Source of the DNA: Parabacteroides sp. Marseille-P3160
GTDB lineage: Bacteria > Bacteroidota > Bacteroidia > Bacteroidales > Tannerellaceae
Length of the DNA stretch: 64,000 bases
Assembly (NCBI RefSeq): GCF_900162725.1
Contig: NZ_LT799418.1
Span: 4,281,054 to 4,345,053 of the forward strand
Direction: 5' to 3'
Program-made: the position numbers and the translations under genes
Shown: positions 1 through 11,200 of the stretch, one piece after another
Position numbering within the stretch: position 1 is the stretch's first letter
How the letters are laid out: each line of letters opens with the position of its first letter
The notes under the pieces: model-generated
The model's database searches: none
What the model was told of the DNA's origin: nothing
What the model saw: only the letters and a program-made list of their open reading frames with translations

Positions 1-1
1 C

Positions 2-2254
2 CGCCTAATTCCGCAATTCTATTCCAACGGGGTAGCTGTTCCCTTTGTTTCGCATCCGGATAATGTGAAGGATTTCTTCGAAACAGGAATTACCTATAAT
101 AACGGCATTTCTATCGCCGGATCGGATGAGAAATACGATTTCCGTTTAGGGGTAAATCATGAAGACCAGCGGGGAACGGTTCCCAACACTCAAATTAAGA
201 AGACTAATTTTAGCATCAACACGAACTATCAATTAGCCAAATGGTTGAAAGTAGGCGTAACGGCCAATTACATCGTAACGGACGTACCCAACCTTCCCGG
301 AGGTCCTTCCGGCAACCGGGCCGCCGGTGTGATGCTCCAGTTTCTCTGGTTCGGGCGCCAAGTCGATATGAATGAGCTGAAGAAAGATTGGAATAACAAC
401 TGGAATAACAGCTATTACAGTAATCCTTATTGGAGAGCCTATTACAACACCGTCGAACAAAACCGTAACCGCCTGATCGGAGATATACATGCGGAATTGA
501 ATTTAGCCAAAGGACTTGACTTCAGGTTTAGGACCGGGACGGACTATTACAACGACCGCCGGAAATATAAGATAAAATACGGAACAAACGGTACGCCCTA
601 TGGTTCGTATTCCGAAGACGCTTATACGATAAACGAGAATAACACGGAAGCAATTCTTACCTATACGCGGGATTTGAACAACGATTTCAGCCTGGACGCC
701 CTCGCCGGGTTCAATGTACGTAACAAAAAATACGAAAACAACTACCAGCAAGCACCCAGATTAGCTGTTCCGGATCTATATACACTGACTAATTCAAGGG
801 ATCCTTTAGTCTCCTCTAATAATTTCTCAAAACTTAGAGTATACAGCGGCTATGCGTCGGCCCAATTGGGATATCGGAACTTCGCCTTTCTGAATCTGAC
901 CGCCCGCAACGATTGGTCCTCCACTTTGCCCCGGAAGAACCGTTCTTATTTTTATCCTTCGGTAAATGCCAGCTTGGTTTTATCCGAGGCTTTGGACATT
1001 AAAAACGAAACTCTCAGCTTTTTAAAACTACGTGGAGGATGGTCCGAGGTAGGAAGCGATGCGGATCCTTACCAACTGGCCACTGTTTATAATTTTGAAA
1101 CGGCTTTTGAAGGAAATCCGATCCAGACTTCTTCCAAAGAAAAAAATAATCCGGATCTGAAACCCGAGACAACCCGCTCTACCGAACTGGGTATCGAGCT
1201 GGGACTGTTTAATAACAGGGTACATTTAGACGTTGCGGCATATAACACGAATAGTTTTGACCAGATTCTGAAAGTAAATACGACAGCAGCCAGCGGTTAT
1301 ACTTCCCAATTGTTAAATGCGGGCAAAATCAACAATAAAGGATTAGAGGTACAGTTGGATGTAATCCCTGTGGAAATAAGCAAGTTCAAATGGGATGTAG
1401 GGTTGAACTATTCATTAAACCGCAGCAAAGTGAAAGAGCTGGACAAAGAAGGCCTGTTGAAAAGCTATACGATCGCTTCATCAGGTACAACCCAATTACT
1501 GGCTTCCGTAGGGCAGGCTTACGGTACATTATACGGATCTACCTATCAGCGTGACAACAACGGCAATATCATCGTCGGGTCGGACGGGCTTCCAAACGCA
1601 GATCCAAGCTATAAAGTATTAGGACATTATACTCCTAAATGGGTCGGTGGCATCAGCAATACTTTTACTTACCGGAATCTCGAACTATCCTTTTTAATCG
1701 ACGGTAGTATCGGAGGTAAAATTTATTCGGGAACCAACCGGACGGGTATTTATACCGGCGTATTGAAGAGTACGCTCCCCGGACGTAATGCAGAGAACGG
1801 CGGATTGTATTATTACTATGCCGGAGACGATCATGACAATCCGAAAATACTTTTACCTAACGGCGGCTCAGCTCCTGGCGGCGAGACGGTCTTTGAAGAT
1901 GGCATCATTGTCGACGGGACAACCGCCGACGGCTCAAAAAACACGGTAGTGGTAAGCGCTGAAGATTACTATAAATCTTTATACAATATTTCCGAAGCTT
2001 TTATTTATAAAACTTCCTATATCAAGATGCGTGAAATAAAGTTTACCTATACATTCGCCAGGAGTTTGATCAGAAAGGTCGGCCTGCAAGGGGCCAGTCT
2101 CTCTGCCGTAGCCCGTAATGTTTTCTTTATCTATAAAGATGCACCTAATATCGATCCGGAAGTAGCGCTTAATACCGGAAACGGGCAAGGCATAGAAAGC
2201 CTTTCCTTACCGACCACGCGCTCTATTGGTTTTAATCTGAATCTGAAATTTTAA
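2..2254 (+). CDS. SusC/RagA-family TonB-dependent outer-membrane transporter, 5' end outside window
   Basis: The frame is open from base 2, so the signal peptide, carboxypeptidase-like domain and plug lie left of the window; about 750 residues of the beta-barrel remain. Typical SusC barrel segments are visible, such as NLTARNDWSSTLP and the late SYIKMREIKFTYTF strand. The protein ends in NLNLKF with a terminal Phe, as outer-membrane barrels do. The family imports oligosaccharides or other large nutrients, powered by TonB, with a SusD lipoprotein as lid. Its SusD partner starts 12 bp downstream, so the two are surely co-transcribed. Substrate is not predictable from the barrel alone. Confidence 0.95.
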   Translation, partial: RLIPQFYSNGVAVPFVSHPDNVKDFFETGITYNNGISIAGSDEKYDFRLGVNHEDQRGTVPNTQIKKTNFSINTNYQLAKWLKVGVTANYIVTDVPNLPGGPSGNRAAGVMLQFLWFGRQVDMNELKKDWNNNWNNSYYSNPYWRAYYNTVEQNRNRLIGDIHAELNLAKGLDFRFRTGTDYYNDRRKYKIKYGTNGTPYGSYSEDAYTINENNTEAILTYTRDLNNDFSLDALAGFNVRNKKYENNYQQAPRLAVPDLYTLTNSRDPLVSSNNFSKLRVYSGYASAQLGYRNFAFLNLTARNDWSSTLPRKNRSYFYPSVNASLVLSEALDIKNETLSFLKLRGGWSEVGSDADPYQLATVYNFETAFEGNPIQTSSKEKNNPDLKPETTRSTELGIELGLFNNRVHLDVAAYNTNSFDQILKVNTTAASGYTSQLLNAGKINNKGLEVQLDVIPVEISKFKWDVGLNYSLNRSKVKELDKEGLLKSYTIASSGTTQLLASVGQAYGTLYGSTYQRDNNGNIIVGSDGLPNADPSYKVLGHYTPKWVGGISNTFTYRNLELSFLIDGSIGGKIYSGTNRTGIYTGVLKSTLPGRNAENGGLYYYYAGDDHDNPKILLPNGGSAPGGETVFEDGIIVDGTTADGSKNTVVVSAEDYYKSLYNISEAFIYKTSYIKMREIKFTYTFARSLIRKVGLQGASLSAVARNVFFIYKDAPNIDPEVALNTGNGQGIESLSLPTTRSIGFNLNLKF

Positions 2255-2266
2255 AAACAAGACGTC

Positions 2267-3697
2267 ATGCTTAAAAATATAATTTATCTTTTATTATTTC
2301 CGCTCGTCCTCTTTTCTTGCAACGATGAGTTGGACGAAATAAATGAAAATCCGAATGCAACGGAAGACCCCCAGCCGGCTTATCTACTAAGCGGAAGTTT
2401 AAAACATGGGGCGGACTTATATTGGGGAAACAATGCCAATTACAATACGCAACTGCTTTTTGTACAGCATTGGGCATCCATTCAATATACGGAATCCGAC
2501 CGTTATGACATATCGAATACCAGTACGAATGTAACAACACTTTGGAACACCGGTTACGCCACCTTAATTACCGATTTGAATACAATTTTATCCATGTCGG
2601 AAGAAGAGGCGAACACAAACTATAAAGGGGTCGCGCTGGCCTTACGTTCCTGGGTGTATGTCCTATTAACGGATGCTTATGGGAATATCCCCTATTCGGA
2701 GGCCGGACAGAGTGTAACGCCGAAATACAATACACAGCAAGAAGTTTATACCGGCCTGCTAAATGATTTGGATGAAGCCCAAGCAAGCCTGGATGCCGGA
2801 AAAGGTTCTATTAGCGGAGATTTGGTCTACAACGGCAAGATCAATCTATGGAAGAAATTCGTAAACTCTTTAAAGCTCCGCATTGCCCTGCGCATCGCCG
2901 ATCGCGAACCGGAATTAGCCAAGCAAACGATCAATGCATTAGTAGCCGATGCTTCCGGCCTTATCAGCGGCAACCAAGAGAATTTCAAATTCGCGTATTC
3001 CAGCTCTCCCCAGCAGAATCCGCAGGCGGCAAGCTTTGAAACGAGGGACGACTATCGCGTGTCAAAGACGTTAGTCGATAAGTTATACGAGCTCTCCGAT
3101 CCCCGTTTGCCCGTCTATGCGCAATTACCTACGGATCCTACCGTCGGGCGGTATGTGGGAGCTACCAACGGATTGTCGAACAGTGATGCCAACAACCAAG
3201 GATTTGCAAAGACTTCCAAACCGGGTACGTATTTCCTTACCGATGTCTCTCCGGCTACTTTGTTCTCTTATGCAGAAGTCTTGTTTGCCCTTTCCGAATC
3301 AGTCGCCCGGGGATATATCACCGGCAATGCGGAAGATTACTACCGGAGAGCAATCACCGCCTCATTGAATCAGTTTGGAATTACGGATGAAGCGGTAATC
3401 TCCTCCTATCTGAACCAGGAGGGCGTGAAATACAATGCTGCCAACTATAAAAAATCTATCGGAGAACAAAAATGGATTGCCTTCTTCGGACAAGGGTTGG
3501 ACGCATTTGCCGAATGGAGACGCCTCGACTATCCGGAGCTGAAGGCCGGACCGGCCAGTGTTTTGGAAGGACAAATACCATTGCGTTTATACTATCCCGG
3601 AACGGAACAATCCTTAAACGGGAAAAACTACCAGCTTGCCGTTGAAAATCAAGGGAGGGATTTGCTGACGACCCGGCTTTGGTTCGATGTAAATTAA
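2267..3697 (+). CDS. SusD/RagB-like nutrient-binding outer-membrane lipoprotein (SusD-like_2 type)
   Basis: 476 residues with a lipoprotein signal: hydrophobic residues 5-16, then LFSC with the lipid Cys at 18, followed by NDELDE, an acidic stretch typical of Bacteroidetes surface-export signals. The N-terminal NENPNATEDPQPAYLLSG pattern and the QLLFVQHWASIQYTESDRY segment fit the SusD-like_2 branch rather than classic starch-type SusD. The role is to bind ligand at the cell surface and close over the SusC barrel encoded just upstream. It ends the SusCD pair; a 175-bp gap follows before the thioredoxin gene. Confidence 0.93.
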   Translation: MLKNIIYLLLFPLVLFSCNDELDEINENPNATEDPQPAYLLSGSLKHGADLYWGNNANYNTQLLFVQHWASIQYTESDRYDISNTSTNVTTLWNTGYATLITDLNTILSMSEEEANTNYKGVALALRSWVYVLLTDAYGNIPYSEAGQSVTPKYNTQQEVYTGLLNDLDEAQASLDAGKGSISGDLVYNGKINLWKKFVNSLKLRIALRIADREPELAKQTINALVADASGLISGNQENFKFAYSSSPQQNPQAASFETRDDYRVSKTLVDKLYELSDPRLPVYAQLPTDPTVGRYVGATNGLSNSDANNQGFAKTSKPGTYFLTDVSPATLFSYAEVLFALSESVARGYITGNAEDYYRRAITASLNQFGITDEAVISSYLNQEGVKYNAANYKKSIGEQKWIAFFGQGLDAFAEWRRLDYPELKAGPASVLEGQIPLRLYYPGTEQSLNGKNYQLAVENQGRDLLTTRLWFDVN

Positions 3698-3872
3698 TCT
3701 ACGATAAAGAAAATCGACGTACTCAAGCGAATATTGTACCTGGGTTGACCTGGTGGCCAACCTGGATAAAATAAAAAATTGTGTATGGCGTTTTCCTATA
3801 AACTCTTATTTTTTTAATGAACACGAGTGATTTTATAGCTATATTTACCCTAACCAAATAAAAAAACGAAAG

Positions 3873-5090
3873 ATGAACAAAACAAATAAATATTTAATTC
3901 TCTGCATTATGGCGTTGAATTTTTCATTCGCTTGTCAAAACAGGCCTAAAGAAACCGCAGAACTGAAGGAAGGCAAATGGTATGCCGAGTTCCGGACGGA
4001 AACGAGCCATCGGATCCCTTTTCTATTTGAAGTTACCGATAATCAGGTGACCTTGATAAATGGAACCGAACGAGTATTATTGGACAGTGTCATCTATCGA
4101 GGTGACAGTGTTTTCATTCCAATCAAGGCATACGATACGGAATTACGAGGCGTATTGGCCGGCGATTCCCTGGCCGGGTCGTTCCACCGTTTGTTTTCCG
4201 AGCGGGATAAAGGCATTCCATTTACCGCGGTTTACGGCGACCGCCCCCGCTTTACGATAGAAGGAACTTCGCCCGACTTGCTGGATGGCCGGTGGGAAGT
4301 ACAATTTATTACCGATACGGTTACAAACAACTACGTCGGCGTCTTTAAACAAGAAGGATCACAACTGGCCGGATCCATTCTGACCAATTCCGGTGATTTC
4401 CGTTTCTTAGAGGGAGTGATCGACCGGAACGGGTTCCGATTGTCCGCTTTTGCCGGTCTAAGCCCTTATCTTATCCAAGGGAAATTCACGGATAAAGACC
4501 ATTTTGAGGGAGAATATGTAACTACACACGGCGTACAGGCAATCAAAGGCACACGTAATAACCAGGCAGCTTTAGCAAATCCGTATTCTTTGACTCAACT
4601 GAAAAAAGGATACAAGACGTTAGGATTTAAGTTGAAGGACTTGAAAGGGAATGAAGTTTCCTTGTCCGACCCGAAGTATAAAGGCAAGGTTGTCGTTGTT
4701 AGTATCCTTGGAAGCTGGTGCCCTAACTGTTTGGACGAAACCACCTTTCTGGCACCCTGGTATAAAGAGAACAAGGATCGGGGGGTGGAACTGATCGGAT
4801 TGGCTTTTGAACGTAAAGATGATCCGGACTATATCCGGAAAGTGTTGACGAATTTGATTCGGAAGTATGATATAACGTATGATATTCTGGTCGGCGGAAA
4901 GATTGCGGATACAGGCAAGGTATTACCGGAGATTGATAAACTCAAGAGTTTTCCAACGACCTTCTTTATCGATAAGAAAGGAGAAGTAAAGAAAATCCAT
5001 ACGGGCTTCAACGGGCCGGCAACCGGTTTGTTTTATGACGAGTTCAAAGCCGATTTCAACAAGACGGTCGATGAGTTGTTAAAGCAATAA
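3873..5090 (+). CDS. TlpA/ResA-like thioredoxin-fold lipoprotein
   Basis: 405 residues. Residues 1-21 form a lipoprotein signal ending FSFAC; the following QNRPKE is not acidic, so a periplasm-facing position is more likely than surface display. Residues about 30-235 form a beta-rich N-terminal domain I cannot assign. The C-terminal 150 residues are a TlpA/AhpC-type thioredoxin fold with the redox motif W-C-P-N-C (Cys283 and Cys286) and a later cis-Pro region, KSFPTTFFID. Such proteins reduce or isomerise periplasmic disulfides. It follows a SusCD pair by 175 bp and may have its own promoter (TATATTTA at 3840-3847, last base off consensus, no clear -33), so its link with the transporter is unproven. 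Confidence 0.88.
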   Translation: MNKTNKYLILCIMALNFSFACQNRPKETAELKEGKWYAEFRTETSHRIPFLFEVTDNQVTLINGTERVLLDSVIYRGDSVFIPIKAYDTELRGVLAGDSLAGSFHRLFSERDKGIPFTAVYGDRPRFTIEGTSPDLLDGRWEVQFITDTVTNNYVGVFKQEGSQLAGSILTNSGDFRFLEGVIDRNGFRLSAFAGLSPYLIQGKFTDKDHFEGEYVTTHGVQAIKGTRNNQAALANPYSLTQLKKGYKTLGFKLKDLKGNEVSLSDPKYKGKVVVVSILGSWCPNCLDETTFLAPWYKENKDRGVELIGLAFERKDDPDYIRKVLTNLIRKYDITYDILVGGKIADTGKVLPEIDKLKSFPTTFFIDKKGEVKKIHTGFNGPATGLFYDEFKADFNKTVDELLKQ

Positions 5091-5135
5091 GATTTTCCTA
5101 TAATAAATTGACATCATACAAATAAAAAAGAAAAA

Positions 5136-5163
5136 CTCACGCGTAGTAAATTCTACGCGTGAG
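5136..5163 (-). terminator. Intrinsic terminator after the susE-like gene
   Basis: A perfect 11-bp inverted repeat, CTCACGCGTAG/CTACGCGTGAG, with a 6-base loop. Read on the minus strand it is followed by TTTTTCTTTTTT, so it ends minus-strand transcription coming from the SusE-like gene. On the plus strand it is followed by AAAAATG, so it is unlikely to terminate the thioredoxin gene by the same mechanism. Confidence 0.85.
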
Positions 5164-5195
5164 AAAAATGATTCATTAGTAGGTTAAAATTTACC

Positions 5196-6290
5196 TTAAA
5201 GCTTCTCGAATTTTATTTTCATCTTATTTACGTCCAAAGTGATTTTATATTCTCCTGCCTGATCAGCATTTATCATCCATTTCAGATCTTCTCCTCCAAT
5301 ATAAGCCTGAACATCATTACTTGCTATAGACCCATTTGCAACCAAGGGCCTAAATGTTAATGCACCCCAATCTCTTTGTATATAGAATTTTAATTCACCC
5401 TCCTTTAACGCAACCGTGGCTGTAAATACATTCGGATTAGAATAATCCCATTGCATCTCTATTGCTTTTGCAATGTCCCAATCTGCCGAAGTCGAATTGC
5501 CTATTATATACATATTCTCGTAAACAATAGGAGCATATACAATTTTCATTGCGGTTCGATCAATTTCGACAGAGTATAACCCTTCTTTGTCCGTAACGGT
5601 AAAATAATTATCCGGATCTCCTTCACTTCTCCGCTCTACTAATGTATTATCATCGGCTCCCTTATTAAGGGAAGGTAACATAGTTTCCAAAGTTGTAATA
5701 AATTTAAAGTTCCCATGAGTCAACCTACCTTTCCATGTATAGATTTTACCAATAGAAACTTCATTCAATTTAATCGCTTCCGCCGTATTCATCCCTGCTT
5801 CGGTAGCCGTACCCAAAATAAACAAAGGTTGAGGTTGTTGAGCATAAGTTTGAATAATAACATTTACGGTAGCTATTTCCGGATACACAAATTTGTCACT
5901 CTTTACCTTTGCTACAACTCGAGCCTCTAAATTTGCATATTCTCCGGGATGAATACCCCATTTGCTTATAATAAGATTATTAATCTCCTCAGTAGTATAA
6001 CTTTTTTTGAAATCATCAATCACTTCAGGCGATGTGGATGTTTCAAAATTATTATTAGCCAGGTCTAATCTATAGATATACGACACAGTATCGTTTAATC
6101 CTAAATCAAGGCCTTTATTCCAGGAAAAGCTCAAGGCCTCCTGGGTTGCATTACTCTCTAACAATATGATCGTATCTCTCGAGACAGTCAATTCTAACGG
6201 CGTTCCTGTTTGAGGATTATCATCATCGCTACACATCGCAAAAGAAAGTCCTAATATGCAGAGAAATATTATTTTATAAATTGTTTTCAT
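5196..6290 (-). CDS. SusE/SusF-like surface glycan-binding lipoprotein
   Basis: 364 residues. The signal ends FAMC (lipid Cys20) followed by SDDDN, a strong acidic surface-export tag. Residues about 30-155 form a SusE N-terminal Ig-like domain, including the pattern ALSFSWNKG and a segment like TTEEINNLIISKWG. Two SusF/SusE-type starch-binding-like repeats follow, beginning LFILGTATEAGMN and MYIIGNSTSADWD, each with the G-x-(A/S)-x3-W/N lead found in this family. The role is to hold glycan at the cell surface. It is the last gene of the sigma/anti-sigma/SusC/SusD unit, 42 bp after SusD. Confidence 0.88.
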   Translation of the reverse strand: MKTIYKIIFLCILGLSFAMCSDDDNPQTGTPLELTVSRDTIILLESNATQEALSFSWNKGLDLGLNDTVSYIYRLDLANNNFETSTSPEVIDDFKKSYTTEEINNLIISKWGIHPGEYANLEARVVAKVKSDKFVYPEIATVNVIIQTYAQQPQPLFILGTATEAGMNTAEAIKLNEVSIGKIYTWKGRLTHGNFKFITTLETMLPSLNKGADDNTLVERRSEGDPDNYFTVTDKEGLYSVEIDRTAMKIVYAPIVYENMYIIGNSTSADWDIAKAIEMQWDYSNPNVFTATVALKEGELKFYIQRDWGALTFRPLVANGSIASNDVQAYIGGEDLKWMINADQAGEYKITLDVNKMKIKFEKL

Positions 6291-6332
6291 CTAATAATAG
6301 TTTATTAATATTACAGGTCTTTTAGAGGAAAA

Positions 6333-8243
6333 TCACCAATTGGGAAGTTGTCTCAGATTGGGGTTTTTATCTATCTGATTTTGATGAATGGGGAACCAAT
6401 AATTCTTTTTACTAAATCCCCTTGTTATGTAAACTTTTCTTGTAAAAAAAGCTTCCGGATCGTTTTTATCATCGCTTTTCTTCCTGCCATGATAATTCAT
6501 TCCATAAAAATCCCCTTGCAGCAAATCGATCTCCTTCCACCGGCGAATATCATCAAAACGAATTGCAAACTCACTGTTAAGCTCCACACGACGTTCACGC
6601 TTTATGGCTATTCTCATCTCATTTTGGCTTTGTGGAACCGGTATTTGACCTGCACCCGGACCATAAACAGGAATCCCGGCTCTTTCCCGGACCAAGTTTA
6701 CATACTTCAATATCTCCGCCGTATTATTGGGTTCCGTTTCATTCAAAGCTTCCGCATAATTTAAGTAAGCCTCCCCCAAACGATATAAAATACCCGGTCG
6801 ATAGGGCGAAATACCATTTTTAGGATCTGTATTGGGATGTACTCTTTTTCTCAACAAGTAACCATTTTGAGGAGCATCATGTGTCGGCCCTCCATCTGTC
6901 CCATTCATGTAAAAATCAGCCTTTCGTTTGGCAATCCGAAGCCATGCTTCGTTAAATAGAACGGAGACATAAAATCGAGCTTCCCGATTCACATACATGT
7001 TATAAATACCTGCCGGAACGACGACATTATTACTTTTATCGGCACTTGCTCCTTCAGCCCCTTCAATCCACTTTGTATTCCGAATATCATCCTGTGTTGA
7101 GAATCCGGATTCGGTATATCCCGACGCAGTATTTATTATAGGTGAGCCATCCGATTCATAACCCGTAACAGCAGGTAAACCGTTATTCATAAAGAAGGCA
7201 TCGACTAATGTCTGAGTAACTCCCAATCCACCGTTGCCTTGCATTCCCCGGGGTATAGCGTGCTGAAAACCGCCATAATCACTTTTGGGACGTGCGAATA
7301 ATATTTCTTTATTCCCCTGACTAAACTCGACATACGACATATTAGAATAGGACATGAACGGATCGATCGTTCCATCATTATTATACTCATAGTATAATTT
7401 ATATCCGGATGAATGGGCAAGATCTATCAATTCTTTACAAGCCTCTTTAGCCCGGCTCCATTTACCTGCATCATAAATCGAATTAAATATTTGTTCACCT
7501 TTATCATTTACATAATCGGAATAATCGGAATTCCCATTCACTAACGGACTTGCAGCAAAGAGCAGCATGCGTGCCCGTATGGCAAGACAAGCGACAGAGG
7601 TCGCTCTTCCGTACTTTTGATTATCGGTATAATATGTAGGTAAAATCGTAGACAATTCTTTTAGTTCTTTGTCAATCCAATCGATCACGTCATCATATGG
7701 ATTTTGTCCGATCATCAAGGTTTCCGCCGGATCAGTAAAATTAGAAAGCCATGTCTGAAGAGGAATAGCCCCATAAGTATTCACTAATAAATAGTAATAA
7801 TAGGCAATTAAAAAACGAGCTTCGGCTTTCATTTGGTTCACATCTTGAATCGTTACGTTTTGCTCCGGAAGAGGCTTTACCTGTTCAAGAAAAACATAGG
7901 CAGCGCGGATTCTGGTTGGAAAATCGCCCCAGAAATTACCGCCCCAGTTACTTTCCGAGTTCCAGTTTCCTTTGATCTTGCTGATCGCATCCCAGCCATA
8001 GACTTCCCATCCTGCAGACGGAGACATATCATCGGCATAAGCATCATAATTTTTCAACATGGGTAAATATGGATCCGGAATCGCAGTATATATTCCTGCA
8101 AGCCAGTCTTCTGTCCTTGTTTTATCGTTAAAGACCATCTCCATCGTTAATTCATCATCCGGTGATTTATCAAGAAAATCACAAGAACTAACAAACAAAG
8201 TAATTAGGAACAATAATGAGTATTTATATAAATTCAGTTTCAT
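6333..8243 (-). CDS. SusD/RagB-family outer-membrane lipoprotein
   Basis: 636 residues with a lipoprotein signal ending VSSC (Cys21) then DFLDKSPDDELT, the usual SusD start. TPR-like helices follow (QMKAEARFLIAYYYYLLV, the SusD helix that precedes the ligand site), and the C-terminal motif YRLGEAYLNYAEALNE plus RRVELNSEFAIRFDDIRRW is diagnostic of RagB/SusD. It should bind ligand on top of the SusC encoded 24 bp upstream. Because that SusC is interrupted, this lipoprotein may be made without its transporter. Confidence 0.95.
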   Translation of the reverse strand: MKLNLYKYSLLFLITLFVSSCDFLDKSPDDELTMEMVFNDKTRTEDWLAGIYTAIPDPYLPMLKNYDAYADDMSPSAGWEVYGWDAISKIKGNWNSESNWGGNFWGDFPTRIRAAYVFLEQVKPLPEQNVTIQDVNQMKAEARFLIAYYYYLLVNTYGAIPLQTWLSNFTDPAETLMIGQNPYDDVIDWIDKELKELSTILPTYYTDNQKYGRATSVACLAIRARMLLFAASPLVNGNSDYSDYVNDKGEQIFNSIYDAGKWSRAKEACKELIDLAHSSGYKLYYEYNNDGTIDPFMSYSNMSYVEFSQGNKEILFARPKSDYGGFQHAIPRGMQGNGGLGVTQTLVDAFFMNNGLPAVTGYESDGSPIINTASGYTESGFSTQDDIRNTKWIEGAEGASADKSNNVVVPAGIYNMYVNREARFYVSVLFNEAWLRIAKRKADFYMNGTDGGPTHDAPQNGYLLRKRVHPNTDPKNGISPYRPGILYRLGEAYLNYAEALNETEPNNTAEILKYVNLVRERAGIPVYGPGAGQIPVPQSQNEMRIAIKRERRVELNSEFAIRFDDIRRWKEIDLLQGDFYGMNYHGRKKSDDKNDPEAFFTRKVYITRGFSKKNYWFPIHQNQIDKNPNLRQLPNW

Positions 8244-8267
8244 AATAATCTCTTTATTAGTCGTATA

Positions 8268-11200
8268 TTAAAAATTAACTTCAAGTCCGATCGAATAGGA
8301 TCTCATGATAGGATATCTCAACCCATTATTACTGGGGGTATCAATTTCCGGATCCCATAGCTTAAAATCAGATAAGCAAAACAAATTTGTTCCTCTAAGG
8401 AATACTCTTGCATAACTTATCGCTGCAGGTCTGGTGATCGATTTAGGTAAAGCATAACCAATCTCTAAGTTTTTTAGCCGTAGCATGCTCATATCTTTCA
8501 GCCACCAGGTAGATTCTTGCGCATTATTCGCATTATATCCATAATGCAATCTCGGATAAAAGGCATCTTGTCGTGGATTATCAACCGTCCATGAATCATA
8601 TGCATTGCTATAGATATTTCCTGTAGTTCCCGAATTAGCTCCCGGTATAAAATCCGCTCCACGACCAATCACACGGTAGGTACGGCCATTTCCCTGAAAT
8701 AAGAAACCAAAATCCACATTTTTATATCGGGTACTTACACCAAAACCATAAACAAGTTCAGGATTAGTAGTCCCTCCGATAGCGGTTCTATCCTTTTCGG
8801 TTATTTCTCCATCTTCATCAAAATCTTTATATTTAATATCTCCGGGATACACCCTATTGGTAAACTTATGCATCGGAATATCAGGTTTTAAAACACCTTT
8901 TTCTACATCTTCGAAATCATCTTCCGTAAATAACCCTTCGGCTACCAAACCAAATATCTGACCTACAGGTTTGCCGATGCTGGAACGATGGGTACCTTTT
9001 ATACCTATAGCTTCATCATTCTCGGTCACTTTATTTTTTGCATAAGTAAGGGTTCCGCGCGCTCCAATAAAAAAATCTTTGTTTACTTGTTTGTTCAAGT
9101 CCAAAGTAACTTCAAAACCTCTATTGGTAACTTTTCCAAAATTGGCCCATGGCATTGTCGCAAAGCCGGCAGAATTAGGAAAATTATTGCGTTGCATAAA
9201 AATGTCTTTTCTTTTTTCCTGGAAAAAGTCGATTTGAAGCTCTGCGATATTAAATAATCCCAATTCTAAACCCAGATTTGTTTTGGCAACCGTCTCCCAG
9301 GTTAAGTCGGAAATGCCAATTTCTCCTTCCCGGCGGCCTGCACGGTAAAAGAAAGAGCCATTGGTACCCCAGTCATATCCTCCGGTATCTCCAATTGTTG
9401 TAACATAAGCGAATCGACGGCCGTCCAATTGATCATTTCCGGCTAATCCGTAAGACATCCTGAATTTAACTTTATTAAACGCTTTTCGGTAGTTTTCCCA
9501 AAATGCTTCTTCCGACATAATCCATCCTACTGCAATAGAGGGGAAAAAACCGAATCGTTTTCCTTTTGAGAAGTTTTCCGAACCATTATATCCAAAATTA
9601 AATTCGCCGATATACCGTCCGCCATAGGTGTAAGCGGCACGACCTGCAAATCCTTGCCGACGATGCGGCAATTTATCCCCATCGTCATAATCCCTTTGGT
9701 TGTATAAAAATAAAGCATTGATAGCATGCTCACCGAAAGTCTTATCATAGGTTAGATTCCCTTCCAGATAAATACTATTATTCCCCCACTCAGAGCTTAA
9801 GCTATGTCCTAAGAATTCTTGCCCGATGGTGCCATCGGAAAGCAAGAGTTCTCCCGTTTCCGGATCTCTCGAGGTAGCCGGCGTATAGTAAATTGGCTCT
9901 TTCGACCGGGTGACGCCATTTGCCGAATAATAATCGTATGAAAAGATCGCTTTTGCTTTCAATCCGGAAAGGATCACTTTCAAATCTTGTTCTACTGAAA
10001 AGGTAGATTCCAACTTACTGCTGGCTCTACGTTCATAACCTGTTTGAGTAGTTCTGGCCCATGGATTATCACGCCCTGAGCGTCTCGGTATCTTTCCGTT
10101 TTGATAAACAATAGGATGTACAAAGGGAGGGGTAGAAAATGCCGCCGAAAATAAATCGTCAATACTTTGCGGGGGAGAGATTCTTTTTTGAAGGTATCCT
10201 CCAATACTAAAATTGATCAAGGTGGTTGGCGTGAGATTCATATCCACATTCGACCGCATATTAAAACGATTCACACGCAGACTGGAATTCCAACTTTGCT
10301 CTTCATCTCTTTTTATAATGCCTTCTTCATTGTAATAGGCACCGACAAAAGAATAACGCAATTTTTCCGTTCCTCCGTTTATGTCCAAAGAGACACGCGT
10401 GTTTTGTGCCTGATCATTTGAAATGGCTTTCACCCAATCAACATCCGGATATAGTTCCGTATCATATCCGGTTCTGTATTTATCGATAATATCCTGTTCA
10501 TACAATGGCGAAACATTATCCTGTTTTGCCACATCATAGAGAAGTTGGAGATAATCTGCAGATCCTAAAAATGAGGGCATCTTGACAGGCTCGGTAATCG
10601 AATGTTCCGTTTTTACGCTAATATTTGTTTTTCCTGCTTTTCCGCGTTTCGTTGTAATGATAATAACGCCATTGGCCCCACGTACGCCATAAACAGCACT
10701 GGCTGCAGCATCTTTCAGAACAGAGAAAGAAGCGATTTCTACAACATCCAAATCATTTAATGAACGTTCGATTCCATCGACTAAGACTAACGGACTCCTA
10801 TTACCTCCGAACGTGTTTATACCCCGTATCCAAAAGTCGGAATTATCATATCCCGGCTCCCCCGAGCGTTGAGCTCCAATAATTCCACCTACATTACCGA
10901 CCAGATTATTACTTAACGACCGGGTAGTTCCTACATCCAGCCTTCCCGGTTCAACAGTAGAAATAGAGCCGACAACGGAAGCTTTCTTCTGCGTTCCGTA
11001 ACCGACAACGACCACTTCCTCCAACTGGCCGACATCTTCTTCTAAAATAATATTGACAATCCGGCGACTGTCCACCTTCTCTTCCTTCGGCACAAATCCG
11101 ATATAAGAGAAACTTAGAATAGCATATTTATTAGGAACAGATATAGAATAGGCACCGTTTATATCTGTCATTACTCCTGCCTGGGTGCCTTTCACCATTA

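Noticed and set aside
6348..6764. 138-codon plus-strand frame inside the SusD gene
   Set aside because: Fully antisense to a clear SusD C-terminus; no domain and no start context of its own.
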